Shown one piece after another: positions 60,453-64,000 of a stretch of DNA of 64,000 bases. Under the pieces are notes generated by a model. It had not been told where the DNA came from, did no database searches, and saw only the letters and a program-made list of their open reading frames with translations. Each line of letters begins with the position of its first letter. Position 1 is the first letter of the stretch. The position numbers were made by a program, and so were the translations under genes. Where the stretch lies: positions 62,001 to 126,000 of the forward strand of contig JACJWV010000002.1 of the NCBI GenBank assembly GCA_020636915.1, given 5' to 3'. The stretch is from Nocardioides sp. GTDB lineage: Bacteria; Actinomycetota; Actinomycetes; Propionibacteriales; Nocardioidaceae.

Positions 60453-60537
60453 AGGATGAGGTCGGACAACACGACAGCCCCCGGCCGGGAGGGGCAGGGG
60501 GTGCAGCGCCGAGTCTACGTGCCGGCCAGTGGCCGAC

Positions 60538-63114
60538 TCACTCGTCGGTCTGCACGCCCCCGGCGTCCTCGTTGCACTCGATCTGGGGCGGTTCCTCCCC
60601 GGGGAACGCCATCACGCTGAACTGCGGGAGGTGATCACCGCGCATGTCGAAGGACAGCGCCGGGCGCCGCGTGACCGACCCGTCCGGACCCCGATATCGG
60701 TAGCCGGGGGCCTCGCGCACCCCCACGGTGTAGAGGCATTGGTCGAACCGGGTGATCTCGTCGACCGGCTCCGCGAGGTCCAGGACGTCCTCCCGCAGGT
60801 CGCGCACCTCGCGCCGCAGGCCGTCCCCGCGGTCGGTGCCGTGCCCGGCGCGCACCCCGACCGTCGGTCGGTCGGTGCCCTCACCGGGATCGGTCCCGCA
60901 CGGCCCGGGCCCGAAGGGCCGGGCACTCCCGCGGAAGGCGAGGACCTCGTAGTCCGGGTCGTCCCACTCGCTGTGGTCGAGGTCGATCGCCGGGTAGTGC
61001 ACCCGATGGAACGGCCACAGCCCCTCGTCGACCAGGTAGCCGAGGTCCTGGTCGGCGTCCCCGGCCTCGGTCACCGGGAGCCAGCTCAGGCACGACTCCC
61101 AGGCGTCGAACCGCTCGGTCCGGCGCTCCAGGCGGTGCTCCCGGCGTTCCAGCGACCGCAGCCACCGGACCGTCGAGCGGCGCTCCACCCGTGCGTCGTC
61201 ACCGGCACCGTTGGGGTCCGTCGGCGCACTGAGGCAGCGACGCTCCGTCGAGAGCTCGAGGAGGTGCCACCGGGCCGTGGTGCCGGCGTTGCGGTGACGC
61301 ACCAGCGCAGGCCGTACGTCGAGCCCGGTGCCGTCGCGCTCGTCGTACTCGAACCCCCACCGGTGCCGCTGGTCGCCCGCGCGGTCGACGCCGACGCGCG
61401 TGGTGCAGCCCAGCAGCACGTCGAACCGGCGCGCCCGCGCCTCCAGCACCCGGAGGCGGCGCTCGACCGCTCCGAGCAGCTGCCGGACCGATGCGGGCCT
61501 GGTGCTCGGAGGAGCCGGCGGGACCCGGTCGACGACCCGGGTGGCGGGTGGTGCGTCGTCGGGATCGGCCGGCACCGGCGGGTCGAGGACCGGCCGCGTC
61601 GGAACCGGGCCGGCGGACTCGACCGCGCCGATGTCGCAGGGCTGGTCACCCCGCGGGACGCCTCGCGCGTCGTGGCCCAGCACGTCGTCCCAGTCGACGA
61701 GCTGCTCGAGCAGCTGCCCGGCGGGCAACGGGTCCGGCAGCTCGATGCGGCACGAGCCCGGAGGAATCCGGTCACGCAGCGGGCTGCCGTCGAAGGGGAC
61801 CAGGACGAAGCCGTTGGGGTCGTCCTCGAGCTGGGCGAGCTGCGGGTCCTCGCCGAGCACGTCGGTGTCGGTGCCGAGCTCGCAGGTGTCGTCGCTGACG
61901 AAGTTCCACCCGACCGACACGGTGGCGTAGACCCGGCAGGAGCGACGGGTCGGGATGGTGTCGCCGGTCACCCCCTCGTAGGACGGCGGTCCGAGGACGC
62001 TGGCGAAGCTCGTCAGTCGACCCGAGGACCCGACGTTCCCGGCGATCGAGGCGATGTTGCGCACGATCGTCGACGACAGCAGCCAGGTGCGTCCGGCCGA
62101 GAGCGTGCCACCGCCCTCGCCCTCGGCGTAGTTGTTCGTCACGGTGGAGTTGACGAGCACCAGGTTGCCGCGCGCCCAGATGCCTCCGCCGGCGTGGGCG
62201 ACCGCCAGGTTGCGGGCGACCGTCGAGTTCACCAGCAGCACGTCGGCCTCCCCCGAGATCGCGCCACCTCGGTCGTCGGCCCGGTTCCCGGTCAACGTGG
62301 AGTCGAAGACGGCGACGTCCCCGTCGAGGGTGAAGATCGCGCCTCCTGGCCCATCGGCGTCGCTCCCGTCGATGAGCGAGTTCACGACCGTGACGTCGCC
62401 GTCCTCGTCGGTGTAGAGCGCACCCCCGTCGCCGTCGGTCGTGTTGCCGTCGATGAAGGACCGGACCACGAGGATGTCCCCGGTCGAGCCGATGGCGCCG
62501 CCCGACCCGTCGACGAGGTTCGTGCTCAGCACGGAGTCGTAGACCTGGACGCCACCGCGACGCGCGTAGATCCCGCCACCGTCGTCGTTCGCGAGGTTGC
62601 CGTTGACGAGGCAACGATGGACGGTCACCCGGCGCATCGAGAACACCCCGCCGCCAGGCTCCTCGGCGAGGTTCTGCTTGACGACGCAGTCGGACAGCAT
62701 GATCTCGCCGCGTGAGGTCACGGCAGCACCCGGTCCGTCGGAACCGCCGCGGGTCAGGGTGACGTTGCGCAGGTCGAGCCAGCCGGTGCCGTCCTGGCGC
62801 AGCAGTCGCTTCTCGAAGCACGTCTGGCGGATGATGTGGCCGTGTCCGTCGAGCACCATCGGGTACGGCGACTCGCGGATGGGGTCACCGAGGTGGCAGT
62901 CCCGCAGCGCGATGTCCGCGCCGAGGTCGATGCGGGTGCGGACGGGATCGGCCCACGCCCTCCGCAGCTGCACCTCGGTGACCACCGGCTCGTCAGCAGG
63001 ACCCCGGTGCACCCCGCGGTGGCCGCGTGCGCCGGGCTCCGTCGAGGCAGGCCCGGGCGCCGCCACCGCAGCGAGGGCAGCGGTCGCGGCCAGGGCGGGC
63101 AGCCACCAACGCAT
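60538..63114 (-). CDS. Secreted parallel-beta-helix (polymorphic, anchor Q-like) protein with a triplicated C-terminal unit
   Basis: 858 residues. Signal peptide (1-20). Residues 90-400 are right-handed beta-helix turns with repeated GGGIYARRG, GGAIGSTGDILVV, GGALYTDEDGDVTVVNSLID and GGGIWARGNLVLVNSTVTNN strands. The segment PCDIGAVES near residue 491 is the usual end of choice-of-anchor-Q-like proteins. After a Pro-rich linker come three units of about 100 residues (545-650, 655-755, 765-855), each a charged coiled helix, then RFDxxxxC-like Cys, a Y/G-rich turn, and a closing Cys. I do not recognise this unit. Confidence 0.72.
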   Translation of the reverse strand: MRWWLPALAATAALAAVAAPGPASTEPGARGHRGVHRGPADEPVVTEVQLRRAWADPVRTRIDLGADIALRDCHLGDPIRESPYPMVLDGHGHIIRQTCFEKRLLRQDGTGWLDLRNVTLTRGGSDGPGAAVTSRGEIMLSDCVVKQNLAEEPGGGVFSMRRVTVHRCLVNGNLANDDGGGIYARRGGVQVYDSVLSTNLVDGSGGAIGSTGDILVVRSFIDGNTTDGDGGALYTDEDGDVTVVNSLIDGSDADGPGGAIFTLDGDVAVFDSTLTGNRADDRGGAISGEADVLLVNSTVARNLAVAHAGGGIWARGNLVLVNSTVTNNYAEGEGGGTLSAGRTWLLSSTIVRNIASIAGNVGSSGRLTSFASVLGPPSYEGVTGDTIPTRRSCRVYATVSVGWNFVSDDTCELGTDTDVLGEDPQLAQLEDDPNGFVLVPFDGSPLRDRIPPGSCRIELPDPLPAGQLLEQLVDWDDVLGHDARGVPRGDQPCDIGAVESAGPVPTRPVLDPPVPADPDDAPPATRVVDRVPPAPPSTRPASVRQLLGAVERRLRVLEARARRFDVLLGCTTRVGVDRAGDQRHRWGFEYDERDGTGLDVRPALVRHRNAGTTARWHLLELSTERRCLSAPTDPNGAGDDARVERRSTVRWLRSLERREHRLERRTERFDAWESCLSWLPVTEAGDADQDLGYLVDEGLWPFHRVHYPAIDLDHSEWDDPDYEVLAFRGSARPFGPGPCGTDPGEGTDRPTVGVRAGHGTDRGDGLRREVRDLREDVLDLAEPVDEITRFDQCLYTVGVREAPGYRYRGPDGSVTRRPALSFDMRGDHLPQFSVMAFPGEEPPQIECNEDAGGVQTDE

Positions 63115-63168
63115 CGCCCTCCTCCGGGCCGCCCGGACCGTGGTCGGTGTCCACGGCCCCGGTCGGGG

Positions 63169-63954
<786 letters not shown>

Positions 63955-64000
63955 CCCTGGACGATAGGTCCGGCCGGGCCGGGCGGGGGCCGATACGGCA

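Overview
The window is very GC-rich DNA from an actinomycete, most likely Nocardioides or another member of the Nocardioidaceae. The evidence is GTG starts everywhere, a DosR/DevR-type regulator, ANTAR and DUF35 proteins, a fused CydDC, and the actinobacterial gene order mfd / SurA-like lipoprotein / mazG / eno / ftsB-like / DUF501 / ppx. The genus is inferred from gene content, not from a marker-gene match.

Layout. 0-9 kb: start of cystathionine gamma-synthase (metB), a SpoIIE phosphatase/ATPase/STAS regulator, msrA, a stand-alone STAS protein, a GAF-ANTAR regulator, an ABC1 kinase and small house-cleaning enzymes (VOC, DinB, PNPOx, YigZ, TauE). 9-18.6 kb: secreted and cobalamin-binding-like proteins, an AAA+/VWA pair, an enoyl-CoA hydratase with a divergent TetR gene and a clear operator, and an SGNH hydrolase. 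18.6-29.6 kb: a hypoxia/redox-type block with two tandem Usp proteins, a flavin-type PNPOx protein, a DosS-like GAF kinase, a DosR-like regulator and cydA-cydB-cydDC. Two matching DosR-like boxes lie in the block. 30-31.8 kb: a thiolase-DUF35 pair behind a KstR-like palindrome. 31.8-35.4 kb: a complete OpuC-type osmoprotectant ABC importer. 35.6-42.2 kb: cystathionine beta-synthase, an SGNH hydrolase, and an ABC exporter translationally linked to a two-component system. 42.2-49.8 kb: BI-1 protein, an odd tRNA with anticodon TAA, UdgB, a set of small envelope proteins, ppx, DUF501, FtsB/DivIC-like protein and enolase.

49.9-55.5 kb is an accessory island between eno and mazG, which are usually closer together. 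It holds two secreted collagen-like (Gly-Ala-Thr)n proteins, one carrying several frameshifts and one ending in a BclB-like domain. Between them lie a family 2 glycosyltransferase with TPR-like repeats, a TPR lipoprotein and a GT-C-type membrane protein. After mazG, a SurA-like lipoprotein and mfd (55.6-60.5 kb) comes a second surface block: a parallel-beta-helix protein with a triplicated, unrecognised C-terminal unit, and a third collagen-like protein. The two surface blocks are the best candidate for an undescribed system: glycosylated, collagen-like cell-surface filaments in an actinomycete.

Two things recur across the window. At least a dozen genes have a TANNNT-like -10 box ending 6-7 nt before the start codon, which suggests leaderless transcripts. 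Many intergenic gaps hold palindromic or repeated elements that fall into several families.
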